16,615 nt of DNA from assembly GCA_013139395.1 (NCBI GenBank), contig WTAX01000302.1:1-16615 (forward strand), read 5' to 3'. Positions 1-6,950 of the stretch are shown piece after piece. Source of the stretch: Gammaproteobacteria bacterium (lineage in GTDB: Bacteria; Pseudomonadota; Gammaproteobacteria; GRL18). The notes beneath the pieces were generated by a model that did no database searches, was not told the origin of the DNA, and saw only the letters and a program-made list of their open reading frames with translations. Every line of letters begins with the position of its first letter. The stretch's first letter is position 1. A program made the translations under genes and the position numbers.

Positions 1-3000
1 AGTAAACAAAGCTGAACTCATTATTCCAGCAATCAAGCTAATCGCTAATCCACCAAAAACTGGATCAGACACCATAATGGCTGCACCTAATGCAGTAGAC
101 AGAGTGGTTAATAAAATAGGTCGTAAACGTAGTGCACCTGCTTCTTGTGCCGCTTGCTCAAGTGGTATGTCTTGTGCTCGAAGCTCACGAATAAAATCAA
201 CAATGAGTAAAGAATTTCTAACAACGATGCCGGATAAAGCAATAACACCGACCATGGAAGCCGCTGAAAAAGTAATATCCAGTAACCAGTGTGCAGGAAA
301 AACACCAATCATGGCCAAAGGAACTGAAATCATCACCAGTAAAGGAATTGAGAATGAGTGGTAGTACCCCACCAATAATAAATAAATGATTATCAGTGAT
401 AATCCCAAAGCAATCCCCATATCCCGAAAAGCATCCAGTGTTAAGCGCAACTCACCAGACCAGTGTAACTTGTAACCATCAATTGTATTGGGTTTAACCG
501 GAACAAATCCCAGGTTGGTTGTTGTTAATTTTTTATCCTTATGAAGAGCCATTCCATCGAGATTCTTTTCCAAAGCCAATACGGCATAAACCGGTGCACT
601 CTTATTTAATTCACCACCGACGTAAACCACACGTTCCATATCCTGATGTAATATGGGATGAGATTTTTCGCCTTTCACAACGTTAATTAATCGAGATAAA
701 GGGATCGCTTTACCCCTATTATTTTTCACAAAAGCAGTGGCTAGCATCTCGGGTGTTATTCGTTGTTCACGAGGTACCATAAGACGTATTGGAATAACGG
801 AGCGACTTTCTTTGTTGTGTAGATAACTCAGAGTTTTTCCTTTTATAAAATTCTCCAGTGCCTGAGCGACCTGATGGGTTGAAACACCCGTTAAGGCCGC
901 TTGTTCCTGGTCTATATGCAATCGATATTCTGGTATAGTGGTTAAATTAGTTGTCCAGACTTCTGCCATATCCCAGGTTTGTTTAAACTCATGCTCGACT
1001 TTATTTGCAATCTTATAAAGCTGTTCATTATCCAGGCCATAAATTTCAGCCAGTACTGTTGCACGTACCGGTGGTCCAGGCGGATCTTCAACCAACTGGA
1101 TCACAGCTGCAGGATATTGAGAAAAAATGCTTTGGAATTGTTGACGTAAAGCCTGAACAATTTTAATTGATGTTTCCTGTCGTTGTGTTTTATCAATCAG
1201 ATTGACTCTGATTTCGGCAAACTGCTCTCCTCGAAATTCACTACTGCCTCGTAACTGGCCATTAAAATCAATGACGGAAGAAACACCGGTATAGGATTCA
1301 TAATTCAGTATAAAGGGGCTTTTAACTAATTCTTTTTCCAATGCATTAACAACCTGTGCCGTTGTTTCCAAAGGACTGGCATCGGGCATGTGTACGGTGA
1401 TCACAAACGTGTTTTTATTATCCTTTGGTAAAAAAGCTAAAGGAACGGCGTAGTCAGAAACTTCTCCGGATATTCCTTCAGAACGAATAAATTGCCAGGC
1501 CGGTTGCAGCAACGACAATCCCAATAAGATCAAGATCAGGCTATACAAACCAAACCGAAGAAATTGATAATGACAAAGAAAAGTAAACAGCTTACGGTAG
1601 AGTTTTTGTAATAAATCTTCATTCTTTTGTGATGGAGAGTGTTCTTCCTCTTTTTTTAGAGAGGATACAGGTAAAAATCGTCGTGCCATCCAGGGGATAA
1701 TGATATAAGCAACCAGCAATGATGTAATCATGGCCACAGGTACATTAAAGGCTATCGGGTAGAAAAACTCCCCTAACATACCTGTTACCATGAGTAAGGA
1801 CAAGAAGACGATAACCACTATTAATGTAGCAAAAGTGGTTGGATTGCCAATTTCTCCTGTCGCCATTACCGCTGTTTTTGCTCTTAAGACTTTATCAGCA
1901 TCGGGCGGTAATTTTTGATAATGACGATAAATATTTTCAATCACCACAATCGCATCATCAACCAGCATTCCCAATGCAAGAATTAATGCATACATAGTAA
2001 TACGGTTCAGTGTTGGGCCTGCCAGCCAATCGGCTCCCATGACGACCGCAAAAATGAGAGGAATAGTGAACATCACGATGAGAGCTGTACGACTGCCAAG
2101 AAACAATAATAAGATGAGGCTCACGGCACCAATGGCAATAAAAAGATGTTCAATAAGTTTATTCACCGCATCATCGGCTTTTCTTCCATCATCTCGTGTT
2201 ATGACGACATGCACGGAATCCGGTATCCATTGTTCTTGCATGGCAGCAATACGTTGTCGGACTTCTTTTGCAACATCAACAGAATTACTGCCTGGACGCT
2301 TTGCAATGGCCAGGGTGACAGAAGCAATTTGTTTACCCTGTAATTCTTTAAAACGGGGATCTGCCTGACCAAAATTAAAATGAACCATTTGAGTACGCTC
2401 AGGATCAGGCTGATCGGTTATCGTTGCAACATCTTCCAGGCGTACAATATGTTCTGAATCTTTAACCTTTATGATTAATTTCTTTAGATCATCCAACTGG
2501 GTGAGCTGATTATCAATTCGTAACGTATAGGCCCACTGTTGATGAACCTGACTTCCCAACATGAGAGCAAGGTTAGAGTCAGTAATTAATTGATGGATAG
2601 CTTCTGGATCAATATCAAAAGATTCGAGTTTCACTGGATCGATGATCACTCGGATCTCTTCAGGTAAACCGCCCACAATGTCTGTTTTTCCAATATTTTT
2701 TATACTGCCTAGATGCTGGTATAAATTTTCTGCTATTCGAGTCAGCTCTGTTTGTGAGTATTCGGTAGAAGCAAGAGTCACGGTAATAATGGGTACATCA
2801 TCTACATCAACGACTTGTATATGAGGTTCAGCTGTACCAGGTGGCAAGTCCTTTTTAAAGCGTAAAACCTGATCGTACAGTCTTACAAAGGCCTGGGTTT
2901 TGTCTTCACCTACTTCAAACTCAACCTTTATTTGGGCAAGACCATGAACAGCCTTTCCATAGAGATGTTTAACACCTTCAATAGAATTTAGTCTGTTTTC

Positions 3001-3246
3001 TAATGGCGTGAGGATCAGATGTTCAACTTCTTCCGGTAAAGCCCCTGGAAGGGCAATTGACACATCTATAACAGGAACAACAATCTGTGGGTTTTCTTCT
3101 CTTGGGGTAAATGAGAGACCCAGCAAACCAAAGATCAATAAAAAAATGATAATTAATATTACTAAATGGGATTCAATAAAGCTTCTGGCAAGTAGAAAGG
3201 CAATTTTCAGCTTAATGGGGTTCGTATTCTGCATTCTTTTGTGCAT
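1..3246 (-). CDS. RND multidrug efflux permease (AcrB/HAE1-like), 3' end outside window
   Basis: Inner-membrane pump of a tripartite efflux complex, driven by the proton gradient. The frame is open without a stop for 1082 codons from the ATG at 3246 to the window edge and ends inside the last membrane segments, so only a few dozen residues should be missing. A hydrophobic first helix is followed by the porter-domain start TPREENPQI. Helix 4 carries GMLVDDAIVVIEN with the proton-relay aspartates D430/D431. Near the C-terminus GIVVRNSLLIVDF puts arginine R1010 where AcrB has the relay lysine K940. The periplasmic part contains EDPPGPPVRATVLAEIYG, typical of a subgroup of RND pumps. The start lies 10 bases after the adaptor stop, so the genes are cotranscribed. 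A second ATG at 3234 is possible. The substrate cannot be read from sequence. Confidence 0.93.
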   Translation of the reverse strand, partial: MHKRMQNTNPIKLKIAFLLARSFIESHLVILIIIFLLIFGLLGLSFTPREENPQIVVPVIDVSIALPGALPEEVEHLILTPLENRLNSIEGVKHLYGKAVHGLAQIKVEFEVGEDKTQAFVRLYDQVLRFKKDLPPGTAEPHIQVVDVDDVPIITVTLASTEYSQTELTRIAENLYQHLGSIKNIGKTDIVGGLPEEIRVIIDPVKLESFDIDPEAIHQLITDSNLALMLGSQVHQQWAYTLRIDNQLTQLDDLKKLIIKVKDSEHIVRLEDVATITDQPDPERTQMVHFNFGQADPRFKELQGKQIASVTLAIAKRPGSNSVDVAKEVRQRIAAMQEQWIPDSVHVVITRDDGRKADDAVNKLIEHLFIAIGAVSLILLLFLGSRTALIVMFTIPLIFAVVMGADWLAGPTLNRITMYALILALGMLVDDAIVVIENIYRHYQKLPPDADKVLRAKTAVMATGEIGNPTTFATLIVVIVFLSLLMVTGMLGEFFYPIAFNVPVAMITSLLVAYIIIPWMARRFLPVSSLKKEEEHSPSQKNEDLLQKLYRKLFTFLCHYQFLRFGLYSLILILLGLSLLQPAWQFIRSEGISGEVSDYAVPLAFLPKDNKNTFVITVHMPDASPLETTAQVVNALEKELVKSPFILNYESYTGVSSVIDFNGQLRGSSEFRGEQFAEIRVNLIDKTQRQETSIKIVQALRQQFQSIFSQYPAAVIQLVEDPPGPPVRATVLAEIYGLDNEQLYKIANKVEHEFKQTWDMAEVWTTNLTTIPEYRLHIDQEQAALTGVSTHQVAQALENFIKGKTLSYLHNKESRSVIPIRLMVPREQRITPEMLATAFVKNNRGKAIPLSRLINVVKGEKSHPILHQDMERVVYVGGELNKSAPVYAVLALEKNLDGMALHKDKKLTTTNLGFVPVKPNTIDGYKLHWSGELRLTLDAFRDMGIALGLSLIIIYLLLVGYYHSFSIPLLVMISVPLAMIGVFPAHWLLDITFSAASMVGVIALSGIVVRNSLLIVDFIRELRAQDIPLEQAAQEAGALRLRPILLTTLSTALGAAIMVSDPVFGGLAISLIAGIMSSALFT

Positions 3247-3256
3247 AATCGTTAAC

Positions 3257-4291
3257 TTATCTTACTGCTTCAGTGAGTTGTAGGCCATCCCGTAATGCTT
3301 CTGATGGTGAGACAATGACTTTATCCTGTGCCTTAAGACCAGCCAGAATAACCCTTTGATTGCTATATTTCCTTCCATAGCGAACGGGTGTAAACCAAAC
3401 CCGATTCTTTTTATCAACACGAAAAACACCTGTTATACCCACTCTTTTGACCAGGGAGTTTTCAGGTATGGCCAATAACAATTCTTTATCTATAATAAAT
3501 TGAGCTTGTCCAAATAGGCCTGTTGGGACGTTTAAGGATGAAGGTAATTCTAGTTTAACTGTACATTTTTGGGTGATTGGGTCAGCACTGTTGATAATTT
3601 GAGTTATGGTGCCTGTTACTTCATCAATATGATTGAGTTTGATTTTAATGGTTTGTTCTATAGTTAGTTTTGTTATCCATTGAACTGGTATCGTTGTCTC
3701 AAAGACAACAGGATCTAAAACTTCCAGATGAATTAATGGATTGCCTGATATAGCTAAATCACCTGTATCTGCAAGACGTTTTACAACGAGTGCTTTCTCT
3801 GGTGATTTTACTCGAAGATAAGGGGTTACTGCTTTTGTTTCAATTAATTTTGCTCTTGCCTTGAGCACCGTACTTTGAGAACGAGCCAGCAGCAGACGAG
3901 CTTTTCTTAATTTTTCTTCTGAGATTGATTGAACCTTCCTTAAGCGCTGAAAATTGTCCACATCTTTTTTTGCATCCGCTACTGTGACTTGAGCAATTTC
4001 AATTTCTTTTTTGACTTGTTCTATAGACTGTTTATTTGCTGTTTCATCAATAACCAGCAGTAGTTGACCTTTCTCAACAATATCACCAGCTTCTACAAGT
4101 AGTTGTGTAATAAAACCAGTCTGCTTAGAGCTGATCTCAATTTTATTCAAGGAGGCAGTATAACCTGGCGCCGAATAGACTTTAGGGATGAGTTGTTCTT
4201 TAACCAAAACCACTTCAGTTTCTGCCTGAGAAAATGATGCAAGGCAACTCATAAGAACAAACAGATGAATAGAATGTACTAATCGCTGCAT
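3257..4291 (-). CDS. RND efflux periplasmic adaptor (HlyD/MFP family)
   Basis: Membrane-fusion protein that links the RND pump to an outer-membrane channel; 344 residues, usual for the family. Residues 1-23 form a signal peptide ending SQA before ETEV, with no lipobox cysteine, so it is periplasmic rather than a lipoprotein. A lipoyl-like half motif (KIEISSKQTGFITQLLVEAG, then DIVEKGQLLLVID) is followed by a Lys/Glu/Gln-rich coiled-coil hairpin at about residues 75-150, then the returning lipoyl half and beta-barrel segments. The start overlaps the end of tetR by 13 bases and has a GGAG ribosome site 8 bases upstream, consistent with translational coupling. No outer-membrane TolC-type gene is in the window, so a housekeeping channel is presumably used. 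Confidence 0.93.
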   Translation of the reverse strand: MQRLVHSIHLFVLMSCLASFSQAETEVVLVKEQLIPKVYSAPGYTASLNKIEISSKQTGFITQLLVEAGDIVEKGQLLLVIDETANKQSIEQVKKEIEIAQVTVADAKKDVDNFQRLRKVQSISEEKLRKARLLLARSQSTVLKARAKLIETKAVTPYLRVKSPEKALVVKRLADTGDLAISGNPLIHLEVLDPVVFETTIPVQWITKLTIEQTIKIKLNHIDEVTGTITQIINSADPITQKCTVKLELPSSLNVPTGLFGQAQFIIDKELLLAIPENSLVKRVGITGVFRVDKKNRVWFTPVRYGRKYSNQRVILAGLKAQDKVIVSPSEALRDGLQLTEAVR

Positions 4292-4905
4292 TTTAATACT
4301 CCATTATTCAAAAGCCCATTTGTTAATAAACGATAGACATGACGAGCAATCACTTCAGGTTCATTATGTTCTTCTCGACCTTCTGGTAAGTACATCCTGA
4401 TAGGGGTTGTTTCTAAATGAAATAAGATTAATCCAACGATAGAAATGGCCATTAAATGAGGATCACATTTCGGTGAAATTTCTTTTGCCAGGTTAAGCAC
4501 ATTTTGAAACTGCTCTTTGAATACCTGTTCAGCCAGTAGTTGCAATCTGGAATTATCGGCATCTAAAAGTTCACGCTGTAATAGTAATCTGAAATTTGGA
4601 TCACCACTCATCAGCTCTGTGAAACGTAAAATGAACAGTTGGAGCCTTTCTTCCTTTGTTCCAGGTGTATTATTAACATCTGTTAAGCGTTCTGCTTTAT
4701 CTAAAAAGGCGTATTCGATGCTTTTAAGGTATAAGGTCTTTTTATTAGGGAAGTGGTGATAAAGCGTTGCAATGCTGATCCCTACCGCATTTGCAACCTG
4801 CCGTATTGATACCCCGGAAAACCCGTGACTCGCGAATAAAGGGACGGATTCATTTAGAATCGCAGTGACCGCTTCAGAAGAAGTTAAGAATTTTGCTTTT
4901 GCCAT
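4279..4905 (-). CDS. TetR/AcrR-family repressor of the efflux operon
   Basis: DNA-binding repressor, 208 residues, typical TetR length. The N-terminal helix-turn-helix covers about residues 10-57, with the recognition part VSIRQVANAVGISIATLYHHF split over helices 2-3 and the classic ATLYHHFPNK ending. The C-terminal half is a helical ligand/dimer domain, in which I see no diagnostic motif for a ligand. It is first in the operon, overlaps the adaptor gene by 13 bases, and has a palindromic operator directly upstream, so autorepression with induction by a pump substrate is likely. The ATG at 4905 has only a weak purine stretch upstream. No other start fits the HTH position better. Confidence 0.92.
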   Translation of the reverse strand: MAKAKFLTSSEAVTAILNESVPLFASHGFSGVSIRQVANAVGISIATLYHHFPNKKTLYLKSIEYAFLDKAERLTDVNNTPGTKEERLQLFILRFTELMSGDPNFRLLLQRELLDADNSRLQLLAEQVFKEQFQNVLNLAKEISPKCDPHLMAISIVGLILFHLETTPIRMYLPEGREEHNEPEVIARHVYRLLTNGLLNNGVLKCSD

Positions 4906-4929
4906 ATTTTCTAGTATGTAGAAGGAGTT

Positions 4930-4947
4930 ATAGAACGAACGTTCTAT
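4930..4947. promoter_or_regulatory. Putative TetR operator (palindrome)
   Basis: ATAGAAC-GAAC-GTTCTAT: two perfect 7-base arms around a 4-base centre. It also contains the self-complementary GAACGTTC. It lies 25-42 bases upstream of the tetR ATG and immediately downstream of the -10 box, where bound repressor would block transcription. The site is seen in sequence; assigning it to the adjacent TetR protein is inference. Confidence 0.75.
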
Positions 4948-4949
4948 AA

Positions 4950-4977
4950 ATAATAATATATATATTTATATTGTCAA
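4950..4977 (-). promoter_or_regulatory. Promoter of the tetR-adaptor-RND operon
   Basis: On the minus strand, a perfect -35 TTGACA (4972-4977) is followed by a 16-base A/T-only spacer and TATTAT (4950-4955), five of six matches to the -10 consensus. The predicted start site falls in the adjoining palindrome. Confidence 0.65.
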
Positions 4978-5042
4978 GTTGTTGAGTGAAGTCAATGAGT
5001 ATAAGAACTTTTGAAAGGTACCTTAATTTGAGAATACATTAG

Positions 5043-5324
5043 CATCTGTTCCGGGTTATCAGGAGAGGCGCATTTAGGGTAAATGTCAATGTTGATCGCT
5101 TGAACCGTTTTGCAGACCGCCTGGATAAAGCATTCAGTCGTTTGGCTATGAGTAGTGTTATTGCCGCATTGATCGTGGGCTCATCCATCGTCATGACCGT
5201 CCAGGGTGGTCCTACATTGTTGGGATTGCCTTTTTTCGGTTTGCTTGGTTTTGGTGGTGCAGTGGTTAGCGGCATCGGGTTATTGTTTTCTATCTGGCGT
5301 AGCGGCAAGCAGGGACCTCATTGA
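5043..5324 (+). pseudogene. C-terminal remnant of an ABC1/UbiB-type kinase
   Basis: The frame opens right after a stop at 5040-5042 and has no proper ATG or ribosome site; only a TTG occurs, at 5100. It encodes the end of an AarF/ABC1/UbiB-family protein. A basic stretch (RRGAFRVNV) is followed by an amphipathic segment (LNRFADRLDKAFSRLAM) and two hydrophobic helices separated by GGPTLLGLPFFGLLGF, ending in a cytoplasmic WRSGKQ-type tail. Full-length members are about 500-560 residues, so the whole kinase-like domain is missing. The upstream sequence at 4978-5042 shows no continuation in any frame. The family call rests on the two-helix tail and its preceding basic segment. Whether it is a natural deletion scar or an assembly junction cannot be decided here. 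Confidence 0.72.
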
Positions 5325-5417
5325 ATTGATATGATACGTTGTTGGCAGCCCTGCAATATGTAGAGGATGTCAAACAAGTCGAGTCTCAAATACTCAATAC
5401 CACTCATAAGGAGCCCA

Positions 5418-5540
5418 GTCAGGCTAATAGGACCATCTGCTTTAGGTTGGATCTCGGACGGGTCCACCATGCACCTGATCTCTGAGCTTGGTGTTGCGTT
5501 GCTTATGTTTACAATCGGGCTGGAGTTTCGCAGTCACTAA
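5418..5540 (+). pseudogene. N-terminal fragment of a CPA2 (KefB-type) cation:proton antiporter
   Basis: In this frame the DNA reads VRLIGPSALGWISD followed by MHLISELGVALLMFTIGLEF, then R-S-H and a stop. This is the helix 2/3 region of CPA2 Na+(K+)/H+ antiporters, where LxGPxxLG, a Leu/Ser-Glu-Leu-Gly pair and the LFxIGLEF signature are conserved. Family members have about 400-650 residues; only about 40 recognisable ones remain. The first helix is not readable upstream in the same frame, and everything after IGLEF is lost. The fragment's stop (5538-5540) overlaps the deacetylase stop on the other strand. The stretch 5325-5417 has a short open frame (LLAALQYVEDVKQVESQIL) that I do not recognise. 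Confidence 0.68.
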
Positions 5541-6466
5541 CCCAACAGGGCATCTAAATGTGCAACAACACTGCGCCCTAGTCCAGAAAGATTATAACCA
5601 CCCTCCAGAGTTGAAACAATTCTGCCGTTCGCATATTTATCTGCAATCGTCTTGATTTCACTCGTTACCCAGGCAAAGTCCTGTTCTACCAGACACAGAT
5701 CAGCCATTTCATCCTCAATATGGGCATCGAAGCCAGCGGAGATAAGAATCAGTTCGGGTTGAAATGCCTCCAATTTAGGTAGCCAGTGGGATTTTACCGC
5801 AGCACGGAACTCCTGGCCCCCAGTGTCAGCTGGTAATGGTACATTGACGATATGCTCTGATACAACATTGCTGCCAGTAAAAGGGTAAAATGGGTGCTGG
5901 AATGTTGAACAAAGCAGAATTTCCGGTACCTCTCGAAAGATATCTTCTGTTCCGTTACCATGATGGACATCAAAATCAACTATTGCAATTCTCTTTAACT
6001 GATACATTTCTTTCGCATGTGCTGCACCAACCGCAATATTATTGAAGATACAAAAGCCCATTGCCTTCTTACGTTCGGCATGATGGCCGGGAGGACGTAC
6101 ATTACAAAAGGCGGCCCGGATCTGTCCTGACATAACCAGGTCAACACCAAGCACCACGGCACCGGCCGCGCGTAACGCTGCAGATAAAGAGTATTTGTTT
6201 ATACAAGTATCAGGATCTAGCCAGATCCGGTCTTCCTCCGGTGTCTTGATGAAGATATTAAAAATATGTTCAACATACTCAGGATCGTGTACCCGGCACA
6301 GTTGTTCACGACTTGCCAGTGGTGCATTATAGTGCTGTAAAACAAAGTCAAGGCCGCTAGACAATAATTGGTCTTGAATTGCACTCAATCGGGCTGGACT
6401 CTCGGGATGATGGGCCCCCATTTCATGTAGAGTACAATCCGGATGTGAAATAATGGAAATTGTCAT
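5537..6466 (-). CDS. Histone-deacetylase-family zinc-dependent protein deacylase (AcuC/HDAC-like)
   Basis: 309 residues, the size of a single HDAC catalytic domain. All active-site elements are visible: the paired histidines H128/H129 in VRPPGHHAE, the glycine motif MGFCIFNN, zinc ligands D166 and H168 in DFDVHHGNGT and D247 in SAGFDAH, and the transition-state tyrosine Y291 in LEGGYN. It should therefore be catalytically competent, removing acetyl (or another acyl) groups from lysine or a small amine such as an acetylpolyamine. No signal peptide is seen, so it is cytoplasmic. It is transcribed divergently from a lysine acetyltransferase, which favours protein deacetylation (compare acuC beside acuA in Bacillus). 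The ATG at 6466 has no clear Shine-Dalgarno site; the nearest AAGG is 17 bases away. Confidence 0.92.
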   Translation of the reverse strand: MTISIISHPDCTLHEMGAHHPESPARLSAIQDQLLSSGLDFVLQHYNAPLASREQLCRVHDPEYVEHIFNIFIKTPEEDRIWLDPDTCINKYSLSAALRAAGAVVLGVDLVMSGQIRAAFCNVRPPGHHAERKKAMGFCIFNNIAVGAAHAKEMYQLKRIAIVDFDVHHGNGTEDIFREVPEILLCSTFQHPFYPFTGSNVVSEHIVNVPLPADTGGQEFRAAVKSHWLPKLEAFQPELILISAGFDAHIEDEMADLCLVEQDFAWVTSEIKTIADKYANGRIVSTLEGGYNLSGLGRSVVAHLDALLG

Positions 6467-6490
6467 AAAATTTTTTAATTGGCCCTTGTC

Positions 6491-6523
6491 TTAACCAGGA
6501 CTGATAATTAACCAGAACCAGGA
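6491..6523. repeat. Short direct repeats upstream of the deacetylase
   Basis: TTAACCAG occurs at 6491-6498 and again at 6508-6515 (17-base period), with a further ACCAGGA at 6517-6523 matching 6494-6500. They sit 25-57 bases upstream of the deacetylase start, where a regulator could bind. Regulatory function is inferred from position only. Confidence 0.4.
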
Positions 6524-6546
6524 ATAAAAAATTGAACTAAAAGACT

Positions 6547-6569
6547 GTTCATTGAATAGATCATTGAAC
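6547..6569. promoter_or_regulatory. Inverted repeat, candidate operator in the deacetylase/pat gap
   Basis: GTTCATTGA, a 5-base spacer (ATAGA), then TCATTGAAC. The 9-base arms are complementary at 8 of 9 positions and also contain the direct repeat TCATTGAA with a 12-base period. The size and symmetry suit a dimeric regulator. No known consensus was recognised. Confidence 0.45.
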
Positions 6570-6618
6570 GATAACTTTAAATGAGATAATCCAAAGATCA
6601 GTTAATGAATACTGTAAA

Positions 6619-6632
6619 TGCAATATATTGCA
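6619..6632. promoter_or_regulatory. Perfect 14-base palindrome
   Basis: TGCAATATATTGCA is fully self-complementary. It lies in the middle of the AT-rich gap between the divergent deacetylase and pat genes. It is a candidate protein-binding site; I do not recognise the factor. Confidence 0.4.
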
Positions 6633-6816
6633 ATGTCGATTCCCGATTTTAATAAAGTCTTTTATTAATTATACGATAAAAATTACAAATATTAATAGTG
6701 ACTGAAAAGTATATTAAAAGCTTACAAGTGATTTTCCAATATTATTAAGCTATATTTGATTTATGTAGTTATGGATGGCAATTTGAATGACAACTGAAGG
6801 TTATCTTTCATAAGCA

Positions 6817-6840
6817 TTGGCTGGCCAATTATTTTATAAT
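6817..6840 (+). promoter_or_regulatory. Likely pat promoter -10 with adjoining inverted repeat
   Basis: A perfect TATAAT lies at 6835-6840. No good -35 hexamer is found 16-18 bases upstream. Instead an inverted repeat TTGGC-TG-GCCAA (6817-6828) ends 6 bases before the -10, which suggests an activator- or repressor-dependent promoter. From here the leader to the preferred pat start at 6951 would be about 100 nucleotides. Confidence 0.45.
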
Positions 6841-6865
6841 GAACATTTACGGCATTGGAGTATTC

Positions 6866-6913
6866 ATGGCTTATGTTGAACTTGATTGGGTCATTGATTG
6901 CTTATTGTCATAA
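6866..6913 (+). CDS. Possible 15-codon leader ORF before pat
   Basis: ATG at 6866 has a GGAG ribosome site 5 bases upstream (6857-6860), the best such site in the pat leader. It encodes MAYVELDWVIDCLLS and stops at 6911-6913, 37 bases before the preferred pat ATG. It could be a regulatory upstream ORF, or chance. An alternative reading is that the same GGAG serves the in-frame pat ATG at 6873. Confidence 0.2.
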   Translation: MAYVELDWVIDCLLS

Positions 6914-6950
6914 GAAAGATAAATCAACAATTAGAATTCATGAATGTAAT

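Noticed and set aside
77..364. Plus-strand open frames inside the RND gene (for example 77-364, 2039-2368, 3008-3283)
   Set aside because: The minus-strand RND frame is uninterrupted for 1082 codons with family motifs; these are shadows.
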